Part shown: in pieces, positions 8,085 to 15,915 of the stretch
Position numbering within the stretch: the stretch's first letter is position 1
Layout: each line of letters opens with the position of its first letter
Assembly: GCF_007827045.1 (NCBI RefSeq)
Contig: NZ_RPFW01000001.1
Coordinates: forward strand, 1,030,519-1,094,518
DNA length: 64,000 nt
Direction: 5' to 3'
Source of the DNA: Trebonia kvetii
Lineage (GTDB): Bacteria > Actinomycetota > Actinomycetes > Streptosporangiales > Streptosporangiaceae
Notes under the pieces: generated by a model
Told to the model about the DNA's origin: nothing
The model's database searches: none
The model's input: only the letters and a program-made list of their open reading frames with translations
Translations under genes and position numbers: made by a program

Positions 8085-9376
8085 CAGATCACTCCGGATA
8101 CAGTGAGCTCCGCGAACTCGTCATCGGCCACGCCGAGGAGTTCCTTGAACACGTACTCGTTGTCCTCGCCAAGGAGCGGGCCCGATCGCCAGTTGTCCGC
8201 CGACATGCCGTCGAAGTGGACGGGGACGCCCTCGAACCGGGCTTCGCCGATCACCGGGTGGTCCATCTGGAAGAAGACTCCGCGGTGTGCGAGTTGCGGG
8301 TCGGTCTCGTTGAGGTCCTGGGCGTTCTGCACCGCGCCGGCCCGCACGCCGGCTTCTTGCAGGAGTTTGGTCGCCTCGTAGCGGTCACGCTGGCTAGTCC
8401 ACGTCGCCACCGCTTCATCCAGTGCGTCCTGGTTCTCCCAGCGCGACTGCTGGCTCGCGAAGCGCTCGTCCGCTGTCCAGGCGGGTCGCCCGATCGCGTC
8501 GGCGAAGCGCGACCACTCCTCGTCGTTGAAAACGGCGATCGCCACCCAGCGGTCCTCACCGCTAGCCGGGTATACCCCGTGGGGAGCGGCGTGCGGATAC
8601 TCTAGCCGGTTGCCGGCCGGATAGCGCGGCCCGCGGGTGGCACGCCCGTTCACGGTGACCTCAAGCATGACCGGCCCGAGCAGGCTGATGCCGGTCTCGA
8701 TCGCCGACACGTCGATCTCGGTTCCCTGCCCGGTCAGCATCCGGTGGCGGATGGCCATCAAGATGGCGGCCGAGTTGTAGAAGGCGGCCTGGTTGTCCAT
8801 GTGGGACAGGCCCCAGCCTGACGGCTCGCGGCCAGGGAGGCCGCTGATGAACGACAGCCCGCTGACGGCCTGGACGACCGGGCCGTAGCTGCGGTAGGCG
8901 GCGTTCGGGCCGCTGTGGCCGTATCCGCTCATCCGGGCGTAGACGACGTCCGGCCGCAGCTCCCGCAGGCGCTCGTAGGTCAGGCCCCACCGTTCCATGA
9001 CGCCGGGGGCGAAGTTCTCCGTCACCACCGAACTGGCGGCAATCAGCCGCTCGGCGAGCCGCCGCCCCTCGGCGGAGCGCATGTTGATCGTGACGCCGAG
9101 CTTGTTGCGGCAGTAGTTGTTGAACAGACCGCCCTTGTCCGGGTCGGCGCCGACGACTTCCTCGCCGAAGTTCCGCGCATCCTCGTCCTTGTACAGGGGC
9201 AACTTTCTTGGCGTGTCGATCCGCGTCCGGTCCTCGATCTTGATGACCTCGGCGCCGAAGTCGGCGAGCAGCCGCGTCGCGACCGACCCGACTCCCATCC
9301 AGCAGAAGTCCGCTACGCGGACGCCGGCCAGCGGTCCGCGGCGCGGTCCTGGCCGACGTCGTTCATCGAGGTACAA
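8084..9376 (-). CDS. CaiB/BaiF-type CoA-transferase B, first gene of the operon
   Basis: A 430-residue class III CoA-transferase beginning at a TTG (9376) with a strong GGGAGGA five bases upstream, and reading MYLDERRRPGPRRGPLAGVRVADF. An in-frame ATG at 9436 exists, but it sits inside the AT-rich promoter element and lacks a ribosome-binding site, so I reject it. Conserved parts are LLADFGAEVIKIEDRTR, RPDVVYARMSGYGHSGPNA and GQGTEIDVSAIETGISLL. It is the first gene of the leftward operon ending at the left window edge, directly downstream of a TTGACA-containing element. Confidence 0.9.
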   Translation of the reverse strand: MYLDERRRPGPRRGPLAGVRVADFCWMGVGSVATRLLADFGAEVIKIEDRTRIDTPRKLPLYKDEDARNFGEEVVGADPDKGGLFNNYCRNKLGVTINMRSAEGRRLAERLIAASSVVTENFAPGVMERWGLTYERLRELRPDVVYARMSGYGHSGPNAAYRSYGPVVQAVSGLSFISGLPGREPSGWGLSHMDNQAAFYNSAAILMAIRHRMLTGQGTEIDVSAIETGISLLGPVMLEVTVNGRATRGPRYPAGNRLEYPHAAPHGVYPASGEDRWVAIAVFNDEEWSRFADAIGRPAWTADERFASQQSRWENQDALDEAVATWTSQRDRYEATKLLQEAGVRAGAVQNAQDLNETDPQLAHRGVFFQMDHPVIGEARFEGVPVHFDGMSADNWRSGPLLGEDNEYVFKELLGVADDEFAELTVSGVI

Positions 9377-9423
9377 GGTTCCTCCCTTACTCACCTGCCA
9401 TGAAACCCCTGCCGCCAACAGGC

Positions 9424-9448
9424 TGTCAAGATTCATGATGATGATTAC
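9424..9448 (-). promoter_or_regulatory. AT-rich promoter element A, before CoA-transferase operon
   Basis: On the minus strand GTAATCATCATCATGAA is followed directly by TCTTGACA, which supplies a perfect TTGACA -35 box (9429-9424). A -10 box 17-18 bases on is poor (TTTCAT). The AT-rich block resembles those at 13817, 14854 and 22939. It also lies just before the divergent nitroreductase remnant. Confidence 0.55.
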
Positions 9449-9459
9449 TATTTACTTTT

Positions 9460-9797
9460 ATGACCCACTCAGCCATTGGGCTAACCGCAGACCAACTCCT
9501 CACGACGACCCGGTCCGTGCGGCGCCGGCTGGACCTGGACCGCCCCGTCGAGCCCGAGGTGCTGACCGAGTGCCTCGAACTGGCCTTGCAGGCTCCGTCC
9601 GGCTCTAACCGGCAGACGTGGCACTGGGTCTTCGTCACCGATCCAGCCGCGAAGGACGCCCGGCCGCCCTGCTCGGCATTCCCTACGAGCGGTGCGCGCA
9701 GGCGGCCATGATCCCCATCGCGTACACCAAGGGCCTGGACTTCAGGCCCGGCCCGCGTAAGCCGACGGCGGATATCGTGCACTGGGATCACTGGTAA
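9460..9797 (+). pseudogene. Nitroreductase-family gene broken by internal deletion and frameshift
   Basis: The ATG at 9460 opens a normal nitroreductase N-terminus: DQLLTTTRSVRRRLDLDRPV, then LALQAPSGSNRQTWHWVFVTDPAAKDA. At about 9655-9665 the frame jumps. The remaining homologous sequence is in another frame and reads AALLGIPYERCAQAAMIPIA, then YTKGLDFRPG, ending IVHWDHW and TAA at 9797. About 100 residues in the middle of a usual 200-210-residue FMN enzyme are missing, so no active enzyme is expected. The reading frame from the ATG itself stops at 9711. Confidence 0.85.
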
Positions 9798-9810
9798 GCC
9801 GCGACGCAGG

Positions 9811-10911
9811 TCAGGACCGCGGGCTGGCCCCGAGGTCCGGCACGGCGCCTGGCCGGGCTTCGGGGCCGCGTGACCGCAGCAGGCGCCTGATGGCCCGGCC
9901 GTCACCGCCGGCGCCGATGGCGCCCCGGCTGCTGGCGATGCCCACGGCGCCGATGAGCGCGACGCCCTGGAAGAGCGGGCTGGCCCAGAATGTGCCCGCG
10001 CCGAACTGCAGCGTAAGACCCTGGATGCCGAAGGCCAGGGCGAAGAAGGCGATCAGCGTCCCCCACACGTTGGGCCGCTGCGAGAGCTGCGAGGCGCCGA
10101 AGAACACGGCGGCGAGCGCCGGGAACAGGTAACCCTGGCCGATGTCGGCGGTGTAGGCGCCCACCTGCGCGGTATAGATGACTCCGGCCAGCGAGGCGAT
10201 GGCGGCGGAGGTGACGAGCGATCCCCAGACGATCCGGTTGGCTGAGATGCCTGCCAGCCGCGCCGCCTCCCGGTTGCCGCCGACGGCGAACATCCGCCGC
10301 CCGAGCGGCGTCTGCTCGAGCACGAACCACAAGGCGGCGGCGATGACGATCATGTACAGGTCCAGGTAGGGGATCCCGAACACCGTGCCGTTTCCGATCG
10401 TGACGAACAGGCTCGAGAACTGGCCGGCCACCTGGTGGTTCTGCGAGATGTAAAGCTGGAACGCGCTGAGCACCTCGCTCATCCCGAGCGTGGCGATAAG
10501 CGAGTTCACCCGCAGCTTCACCACCACGAAGCCGGAGACCGCACCGATGAGCGCGCAGCCGGCGACGACCATCACGGCGATGACCCCGATCGGCAGGCTG
10601 GTGTGCAGGGTCAGCCAGTTGATCACCACGATGGTCAGCGACATCATCTCGCCGATCGACAGGTCGTAGGTGTCGGTGGTCAACGGCACGAGGAACGCCA
10701 GGGCAAGCACCGCCGTCACCGCACCCTGCGAGAACACCACCTGGAACGTGCTGACGGTCAGGAACAGGTGGAACTGCAGTGCGCCGAACAGGACGAGGAA
10801 GACGACCCAAAGGTACACGGCGCTGAATCGGCCGATGCTCGGCAGCCGGGGGGGACCGGGCCGCCAGCTCGCGCGGGTCGGCCGAACCGGGGGCGCGGTG
10901 ACGGCGTTCAT
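9811..10911 (-). CDS. Sugar-type ABC transporter permease (RbsC-like)
   Basis: A 366-residue integral membrane protein with about nine hydrophobic helices, of the BPD_transp_2 group used with sugar and nucleoside importers. The conserved coupling region is SEVLSAFQLYISQNH followed later by TPLGRRMFAVGGNREAARLAG. Start ATG at 10911 overlaps the ATPase stop as ATGA. Together with the two upstream genes it forms a complete importer: lipoprotein receptor, twin ATPase, one permease gene (homodimer). The cargo is not identifiable from sequence; the catabolic neighbourhood suggests uptake of that pathway's substrate, possibly not a sugar. Confidence 0.92.
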   Translation of the reverse strand: MNAVTAPPVRPTRASWRPGPPRLPSIGRFSAVYLWVVFLVLFGALQFHLFLTVSTFQVVFSQGAVTAVLALAFLVPLTTDTYDLSIGEMMSLTIVVINWLTLHTSLPIGVIAVMVVAGCALIGAVSGFVVVKLRVNSLIATLGMSEVLSAFQLYISQNHQVAGQFSSLFVTIGNGTVFGIPYLDLYMIVIAAALWFVLEQTPLGRRMFAVGGNREAARLAGISANRIVWGSLVTSAAIASLAGVIYTAQVGAYTADIGQGYLFPALAAVFFGASQLSQRPNVWGTLIAFFALAFGIQGLTLQFGAGTFWASPLFQGVALIGAVGIASSRGAIGAGGDGRAIRRLLRSRGPEARPGAVPDLGASPRS

Positions 10912-12476
10912 GATTCTCCTTCGGTTCCTTCGGAACGAGATGTCGCGGCAGCGAAGGCTGGCCCCTGCGTCGTGTTGAGCTGGCTCGCGTCGATTGATTT
11001 GGCGGTCAGCCCGGGGCCGCGTTCCAGGGTGCGGGCGAGCCTGCCGCCGGCCAGGATCAGGACCCTGTCCGACAGCCGCGCGAGCTCGTCGCTATCGGTC
11101 GAGACCAGCAAGATGGCGATACCCTCGGCGGCGCACCGCTCGATGACCTCGTGGATCTGCGCACGGGCACCGATGTCGATGCCCTGAGTCGGGTCGTCGA
11201 GCACCAGCACCTTCGGGCGGGTTCGCAGCGCCCGCGCCACGAGAACCTTCTGCTGGTTGCCGCCGGACAGGGTTGGCATCGGCGCGTCCGGCCCCTGGGT
11301 GACGATCCCCAGACGGTCGATCCACGTCTCGACCTCGTCGCGTTCGGCGCTGCGGACTATCCGGCCCCACCGGCGGTGGCGCTCGGGCTGCGAGATCGTC
11401 ATGTTCGCGCGGACGCCGAGGTTGGGGAACACTCCCAGCCGGGCCCGCTCGCCCGGAACCGCCGCCACGCCGGCGGCCACGACGCCTCGTGGCCGACCGG
11501 GCGCCAGCACCGAGCTCGCGGCCTCGATTTCGCCGCGGTGCGGCAGGCCCCCGGTCAGCAGGGGCGCGAGCGACTCGCGGCCCGATCCGGTGATGCCCGC
11601 CACCCCTACGATCTCGCCGGCGCGGACGGCGAAGTCAAGCCCGCGGATCCGGCCTCCCGCCAGCCGGCGGACCCGCAGGACCGCACCCCGGTCCCCGTCA
11701 CCCTGGGCCGCCGGCTGCCGTGTGCCGGCGTCCGAGGCCAGGGCGGAGTGGCCGACAATCAGCTCGGTCAGCCGGCGCTGGTCGACGTCGCCGCTCGGCA
11801 CCGACGCCGCGACACGGCCGTCGCGCAGGACGGTGATCCGGTCCGCTATGCCCAGGACCTCGCCGAGGTGGTGTGAGACAAGCAGCACACCGTGGCCTTC
11901 GGCACGCAGCCGACCGATCGACTCAAGAAGCCGGTCGACGTCCCCTGCGGGCATGGCGGCCGTCGGTTCGTCGAGCACGATCAGCAACCGCCCGTGCCCG
12001 GTGTCCGACAGGGCCCGCGCGATCGCGACCGCGGTGCGCTCGCTCATGCTGAGCGATCCGACAGGCGACCGGACATCGACGTCCACGCCCACCCGGCGCA
12101 GGTAGCCGCCGGCCCGGTCGGCCGCCTCACGCCACCGGATCCTGCCGGCAAGACCGACCGGGTACGGGCGGCCGAGCATCATGTTGTCGAGAATGCTCAG
12201 CTGCAGGACCAGGGCAAGATCTTGATGGACGAAGCGAAGTCCCGCCGCGCGCGCCGCGTGGGTGCTGCCGAGCTGGAACGGCCGGCCGTCCAGTTCGGCC
12301 TCGGCGCCCGGGGCGGGCTGATGGTAGCCGGAGAGCAGCTTGATCAGCGTTGACTTGCCTGAGCCGTTCTGCCCCACGAGGGCGTGGACCTCGCCGTAAT
12401 CCACGGAGAGGTCCACGTCCCGTAGCGCCGTCTGCTCGCCGAAGGACTTCGTCACGTGACGGAGCTGTAGCGTCAT
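10908..12476 (-). CDS. Sugar-type ABC transporter, twin ATP-binding protein (RbsA-like)
   Basis: A 522-residue protein with two ABC domains. The first has an intact Walker A GQNGSGKST and Walker B VLDEPTAAM; its signature reads LSMSERTAVAIARAL, deviating from LSGGQ. The second has the family's degenerate Walker A (GITGSGRES) but a full signature LSGGNQQKVLVARAL and Walker B VLDDPTQGID. This asymmetry is normal for RbsA/MglA-type ATPases. ATG start at 12476, 22 bases after the receptor gene's stop; the 3' end overlaps the permease start. It energises the importer at the inner face of the membrane. Confidence 0.94.
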   Translation of the reverse strand: MTLQLRHVTKSFGEQTALRDVDLSVDYGEVHALVGQNGSGKSTLIKLLSGYHQPAPGAEAELDGRPFQLGSTHAARAAGLRFVHQDLALVLQLSILDNMMLGRPYPVGLAGRIRWREAADRAGGYLRRVGVDVDVRSPVGSLSMSERTAVAIARALSDTGHGRLLIVLDEPTAAMPAGDVDRLLESIGRLRAEGHGVLLVSHHLGEVLGIADRITVLRDGRVAASVPSGDVDQRRLTELIVGHSALASDAGTRQPAAQGDGDRGAVLRVRRLAGGRIRGLDFAVRAGEIVGVAGITGSGRESLAPLLTGGLPHRGEIEAASSVLAPGRPRGVVAAGVAAVPGERARLGVFPNLGVRANMTISQPERHRRWGRIVRSAERDEVETWIDRLGIVTQGPDAPMPTLSGGNQQKVLVARALRTRPKVLVLDDPTQGIDIGARAQIHEVIERCAAEGIAILLVSTDSDELARLSDRVLILAGGRLARTLERGPGLTAKSIDASQLNTTQGPAFAAATSRSEGTEGES

Positions 12477-12498
12477 GGCACTGGATCCAGGCAGCCGG

Positions 12499-13716
12499 TC
12501 AGGCGCCCACGTGCCACAGCTTCTCGAACTGCGCCTGGTAGTTCGTCGGCCCCGGCCAGTTCCCGCCGTTGGCGGTCAGCTGTGCGGTGGCCTTGGCGGC
12601 CGTGTCGACGATGAATTCCACTCCCTGGTCGGTGGCGCTCAGCGACGAGGGAGTCAGCACGTCCTCGGACAGCCGGGCCATCCAGTCGACCACGACCCAC
12701 ATCACGTAGGGCTCGGGCAGAATCGACCACATCGCTTCCTGGCCCTTCACGACCTCTTGCAGCTGGGACGCCTGCCCCTCGGTCCCGACGATCTTGACCT
12801 TGCCGGCCAGTCCCGCCGATCGGATGGCCGCGGCCACGCCCGCGTCGAGGTCCTGGAAGGACAGGTACAAGTAGTTGACGCTCGGGTGCGACCGCAGGTA
12901 GGCCACGATCGCCGCCGGAACCTGCCCCGCGCCGAGCTGTGTCCCGCTCACCGGCAGCGTGGCGAACGCGCAGCCAGGGCACAGCTTCGCGAACTCGGCC
13001 TGGGCGCCCTGTCCCTGGCCGACCAGCGACGGGTACAGCGGGATATCCACGTAAACCGCGTTGGCGTGCCCGCCGGAGTTCGCGATCAGCCAGTCCGCCA
13101 TCATCGCCCCGGTCTTCAGGTCGCCCGCGCCGTTCTGCGCCACGCCGTACAGGCCGTTCTGCGTGCCGCTTGGCGTGTCATCGGTATAGGCGCCGAACAG
13201 CGCGACGCCCTTGGCCTTGGCCTCCTGGACCTGCGGGGTGATGGTGCTCAGCGTGATGCTCGTGGTCGCGATGTACTTGTAGCCGGCGTCGATGGCCTGC
13301 TGCACCGCCTGGCCCGGTGTCGCGAAGTTGTAGGTGATGACGGTCGGGTCCCAGCCCAGCGCCTTGGCCGCGGCAGTGAACCCCGGGTTGAGCAGCGAGC
13401 ACGCGGCCGCCGAGCAGGTGAGGAACGCGACCTTGACGCCCTTCGCCGGGGCATGCGGCAGCGGGCTGGTCGCCGGGATGGTGGACGGCTCGGTCAGCAG
13501 TGTCGCGATCTGCGACGTGGCCTTGGCCACGCCGGTGCTCGCGGCGCTGCTCGCGGGTGCCGCTGATGCCGAGCCGGCCGGGGAAGTCGAGGCCGAGCCA
13601 GCCGGGGAGGTCGAGGCGGAGGTGTTCACTGAGGTCGATGACGAGGAGCTGCATGCCGACGCGACCGCCACGCATGCCGTTGCGAGAATGCCGAAACAGG
13701 TTTTCCGTAGCTTCAT
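12499..13716 (-). CDS. ABC transporter substrate-binding lipoprotein
   Basis: A 405-residue periplasmic-binding-protein type 1 receptor. It starts at the ATG giving MKLRKTCFGILATACVAVAS followed by the lipobox Cys at residue 22, so it is secreted and lipid-anchored. A low-complexity Ser/Ala/Pro linker containing two SPAGSAS repeats follows. The mature part has two Rossmann-like lobes, for example VKVAFLTCSAAACSLLNPGF and GHANAVYVDIPLYPSLVG. The frame is open to 13800 but the extension has no signal sequence. First gene of the importer operon. Confidence 0.93.
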   Translation of the reverse strand: MKLRKTCFGILATACVAVASACSSSSSTSVNTSASTSPAGSASTSPAGSASAAPASSAASTGVAKATSQIATLLTEPSTIPATSPLPHAPAKGVKVAFLTCSAAACSLLNPGFTAAAKALGWDPTVITYNFATPGQAVQQAIDAGYKYIATTSITLSTITPQVQEAKAKGVALFGAYTDDTPSGTQNGLYGVAQNGAGDLKTGAMMADWLIANSGGHANAVYVDIPLYPSLVGQGQGAQAEFAKLCPGCAFATLPVSGTQLGAGQVPAAIVAYLRSHPSVNYLYLSFQDLDAGVAAAIRSAGLAGKVKIVGTEGQASQLQEVVKGQEAMWSILPEPYVMWVVVDWMARLSEDVLTPSSLSATDQGVEFIVDTAAKATAQLTANGGNWPGPTNYQAQFEKLWHVGA

Positions 13717-13792
13717 TGCGATGTCCCCCCTGCGGGGTCGGAGGACCAGGCCGCGGGACTCTCGGCGGCGGCCTGGCTCGATTGTTAGAGGG

Positions 13793-13843
13793 AGTATCAC
13801 GCCGCTCGGATTCGGTCGTCAAGAGGTTCCTTATCATGATTAC
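13793..13843 (-). promoter_or_regulatory. Promoter and AT-rich element B, before ABC importer operon
   Basis: On the minus strand GTAATCATGATAAGGAACC leads into TCTTGACG (-35 TTGACG at 13822-13817). A -10 GATACT lies at 13798-13793 with an 18-base spacer. The stretch TTCCTTA..ATGATT and the flanking GTCAAG match element E at 22939 with the same spacing. Confidence 0.6.
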
Positions 13844-13874
13844 GATGAAAACTATCGTTATGAGGAACAAGAGT

Positions 13875-13905
13875 GGGGAGGATCTCCGGGCAGGAGATCC
13901 TCCCC
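13875..13905. terminator. Terminator-like hairpin downstream of GntR gene
   Basis: A perfect 13-bp stem GGGGAGGATCTCC / GGAGATCCTCCCC encloses the loop GGGCA. It lies about 50 bases past the stop of the leftward GntR gene and before the promoter of the importer operon. There is no T tract, as is common for actinomycete terminators. Confidence 0.65.
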
Positions 13906-13957
13906 GAGGGAGGACAGAACAGTGGACGGTGCTTAGGCGGACGGGCTAAGGACCGCG

Positions 13958-14803
13958 TTAGTCCCACTCGATAAGCTCGTCGAAACGGCCGGGCCAGTGC
14001 CGCCTGTACTCCTCGACGAGCCCGGCGAAGTGATCGCGCATCAGGCGAGCGGCCTTGCTCGGCTGCTTCGCCATGATGGCCATGGCGATGTCCCGGTGCT
14101 CGGCGTGAATCTGCTCCCGGACCGCACCGGTATCCATGCGCGTCACGATGTGCTCATGCCAGATGTTGCCGACGATGCGGCCGAGCAGTTCGATGACCCG
14201 GTTGCCGGCAAGCGCCTCCACCGACCCGTGGAACTCGTTGGTGACCGTCCAGTAGGCGGGACCCTGGAGCGGCTGTTCCTCGAGCAGGAAAGGTTTCATA
14301 GCGGCGGAGACCAGGCTCCGGTCGCCGTTACGCGCCGCGCGCTCCGCGCTGATCGGCGCCATGACAAGCACCGCCTCGAACAGCTCCTGGTACGTTGCCC
14401 CGCCGAGGTGCAGGTACAGGGTGGTCATCTTGGCCAGGTTGCGCGGGTCGACCGCGGTGACGATCGGCCCGCCGCCTGGACCCGGCTTGAGCCGGATCAG
14501 TTCCTGGACCTCCAGCAGGCGCAACGCCTCCCGCAGCGATGCGCGACTGACCCGGTAGTGCGCAAGCATGGCCGCCTCGGACGGCAAGGTGTCACCGGGG
14601 CCCAGATTCCGCGAGACGATGTCGCGCACGATCGCCGCGGCGACGGTCTCGGCCGTCTTGGCCGGGCGCCGCGGCTGGTCGGTCAGGTCCGCGTTGGACT
14701 GAGCCAGGCTGACCCACAGGTTGCGCCCGGGCGCTGGAAGCTGCTCGGCGTCTTCTCCCGGCGACGCTTCCGCACCGGGCGACGCGTTCTCCTGGCTAGT
14801 CAT
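13958..14803 (-). CDS. GntR-family regulator, FadR/FCD subfamily
   Basis: A 281-residue regulator. After a 40-residue disordered N-terminus comes the winged helix (AAAIVRDIVSRNLGPGDTLP, recognition part YRVSRASLREALRLLEVQEL). The C-terminal half is an all-helical FCD ligand domain, in which NEFHGSVEALAGNRVI and a later ...QIHAEHRDIAMAI carry the Asn/His positions that often bind metal. Members usually sense an acid or its CoA ester and release DNA. It sits between the importer, the CoA operon and the P450 operon, so it is the best candidate for the shared AT-rich elements, including one in its own upstream region. Confidence 0.92.
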   Translation of the reverse strand: MTSQENASPGAEASPGEDAEQLPAPGRNLWVSLAQSNADLTDQPRRPAKTAETVAAAIVRDIVSRNLGPGDTLPSEAAMLAHYRVSRASLREALRLLEVQELIRLKPGPGGGPIVTAVDPRNLAKMTTLYLHLGGATYQELFEAVLVMAPISAERAARNGDRSLVSAAMKPFLLEEQPLQGPAYWTVTNEFHGSVEALAGNRVIELLGRIVGNIWHEHIVTRMDTGAVREQIHAEHRDIAMAIMAKQPSKAARLMRDHFAGLVEEYRRHWPGRFDELIEWD

Positions 14804-14853
14804 AGCTCCATGCTAATCATCCTGAGGGATACTCGACGACAACCCGGCGAAGG

Positions 14854-14879
14854 CATCTTTTCATGATGATGATCATAAT
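14854..14879. promoter_or_regulatory. AT-rich element C between GntR gene and ferredoxin fusion
   Basis: TTTTCATGATGATGATCATA lies in the divergent gap. On the minus strand it contains ATCATCATCATGAA, the same 14 bases found in element A at 9424-9448. It is placed to control both gntR and the rightward ferredoxin-SnoaL gene. Confidence 0.5.
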
Positions 14880-14996
14880 GTATGGTCAGCTTGCGCGGGC
14901 GACGCGACAGTCACCAGGGGCCCGGCGGTAGCAGGACCCGGCGCTAGCGCCCCAGTGGCACAAGACACCGGCGGTAACCGGACCAGAGGGGGACGG

Positions 14997-15710
14997 ATGC
15001 GAATCTCGGTCAACTCGGAGTTGTGCAACGGCCATGGCCGGTGCTACACCGTCAGCCCGGACGTCTACGCCCCCGATGACGACGGGTACTGCGCTGACCG
15101 GGACCGCAGCCGGGAGATACACCCGCGGCGCGAGGCTCAGGCCATGGCCGGCGCTCGAGCGTGCCCGGAGGGCGCGATAACCATCATCACGGCTGAAGGA
15201 GACGCGATGGCCCCTGTCACCTCGGACTCCGCAGGGGCTGCCAGCCTGCCGGCGCGGCCGGTGAGCCAGGAAGAGCTGCGCCAGCTGGTCGACCGGCAGC
15301 AGATCAGCGACGTCCTGTACCGGTACGCCTCCAGTGTCGACTACAAGGACTTCGCCACCCTGCGCTCGCTGTTCACCGACGACGCGCACGGTGTCTACAT
15401 GACGGTCGCGGACCTCACCGGGGCGGACGAGATCGTGAAGTGGATCGACGGGATGACCGCCGACAAGTCCTGGCAGCACCACAAGCTGTCCGTCTACCAC
15501 ATCGACTTCACGGGCCCGGACGAGGCGAGCACGCTCACCTACCACACGTCGCACCAGACCGACGCCGGCGACGAGGGCGCGGTCACGCTGATCGTCGCGA
15601 GGTACCGGGACAAGCTGCGGCGGGTGGGCGGCACCTGGAAGATAACCGAGAAGATCATGGAACCGGGCTGGATGGAGCAGCGCAGGCTGCCGCAGCCGGA
15701 CGCGAGCTGA
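14997..15710 (+). CDS. 3Fe-4S ferredoxin fused to SnoaL-like domain
   Basis: A 237-residue two-domain protein. Residues 1-66 are a short ferredoxin of the type that serves cytochromes P450: CNGHGRC (Cys10, His13 in place of the cluster Cys, Cys16) and ACPEG (Cys56) indicate a 3Fe-4S cluster. Residues 80-230 form a SnoaL/NTF2-like domain (DRQQISDVLYRYASSVDYKD, then WKITEKIMEPGWMEQ). The ATG at 14997 follows GAGGGGGACGG. An internal ATG at 15207 (residue 71) has its own GAAGGAGA, so the SnoaL part may also be made alone. Such domains are normally separate genes. The ferredoxin could feed the P450 at 18109. Confidence 0.85.
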   Translation: MRISVNSELCNGHGRCYTVSPDVYAPDDDGYCADRDRSREIHPRREAQAMAGARACPEGAITIITAEGDAMAPVTSDSAGAASLPARPVSQEELRQLVDRQQISDVLYRYASSVDYKDFATLRSLFTDDAHGVYMTVADLTGADEIVKWIDGMTADKSWQHHKLSVYHIDFTGPDEASTLTYHTSHQTDAGDEGAVTLIVARYRDKLRRVGGTWKITEKIMEPGWMEQRRLPQPDAS

Positions 15711-15784
15711 CCCGTTACCGATGAGGCTGGCCGCGGGCGGCGGCCAGTGTCCTTCCTTGGGCAATGGGGCGGTAAGAGTAAGCC

Positions 15785-15833
15785 GCACCCGTTCGGGATG
15801 GAAGATATCGCTCTTCTTATCCCGAACGAGTGC
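15785..15833. terminator. Hairpin between convergent genes
   Basis: GTTCGGGAT and ATCCCGAAC form a perfect 9-bp stem, extended by outer GCAC/GTGC and inner GAAGA/TCTTC pairs with small bulges. It lies between the converging ferredoxin-SnoaL gene and the acyl-CoA dehydrogenase gene, so a two-way transcription stop is the likely role. The rest of the 205-base gap shows nothing else. Confidence 0.55.
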
Positions 15834-15915
15834 GTGCTGCGCGTCCGCAGTCAGGGGGCGCCTTGTCGGCGGCGTCCGCGTTCGGCCGGGTACGGTACTA
15901 CCGGGACATGGGGCG

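Noticed and set aside
9434..9436. ATG start of CoA-transferase B at 9436
   Set aside because: It lies inside the AT-rich promoter element and would remove the promoter from its place; TTG at 9376 has a strong ribosome-binding site.
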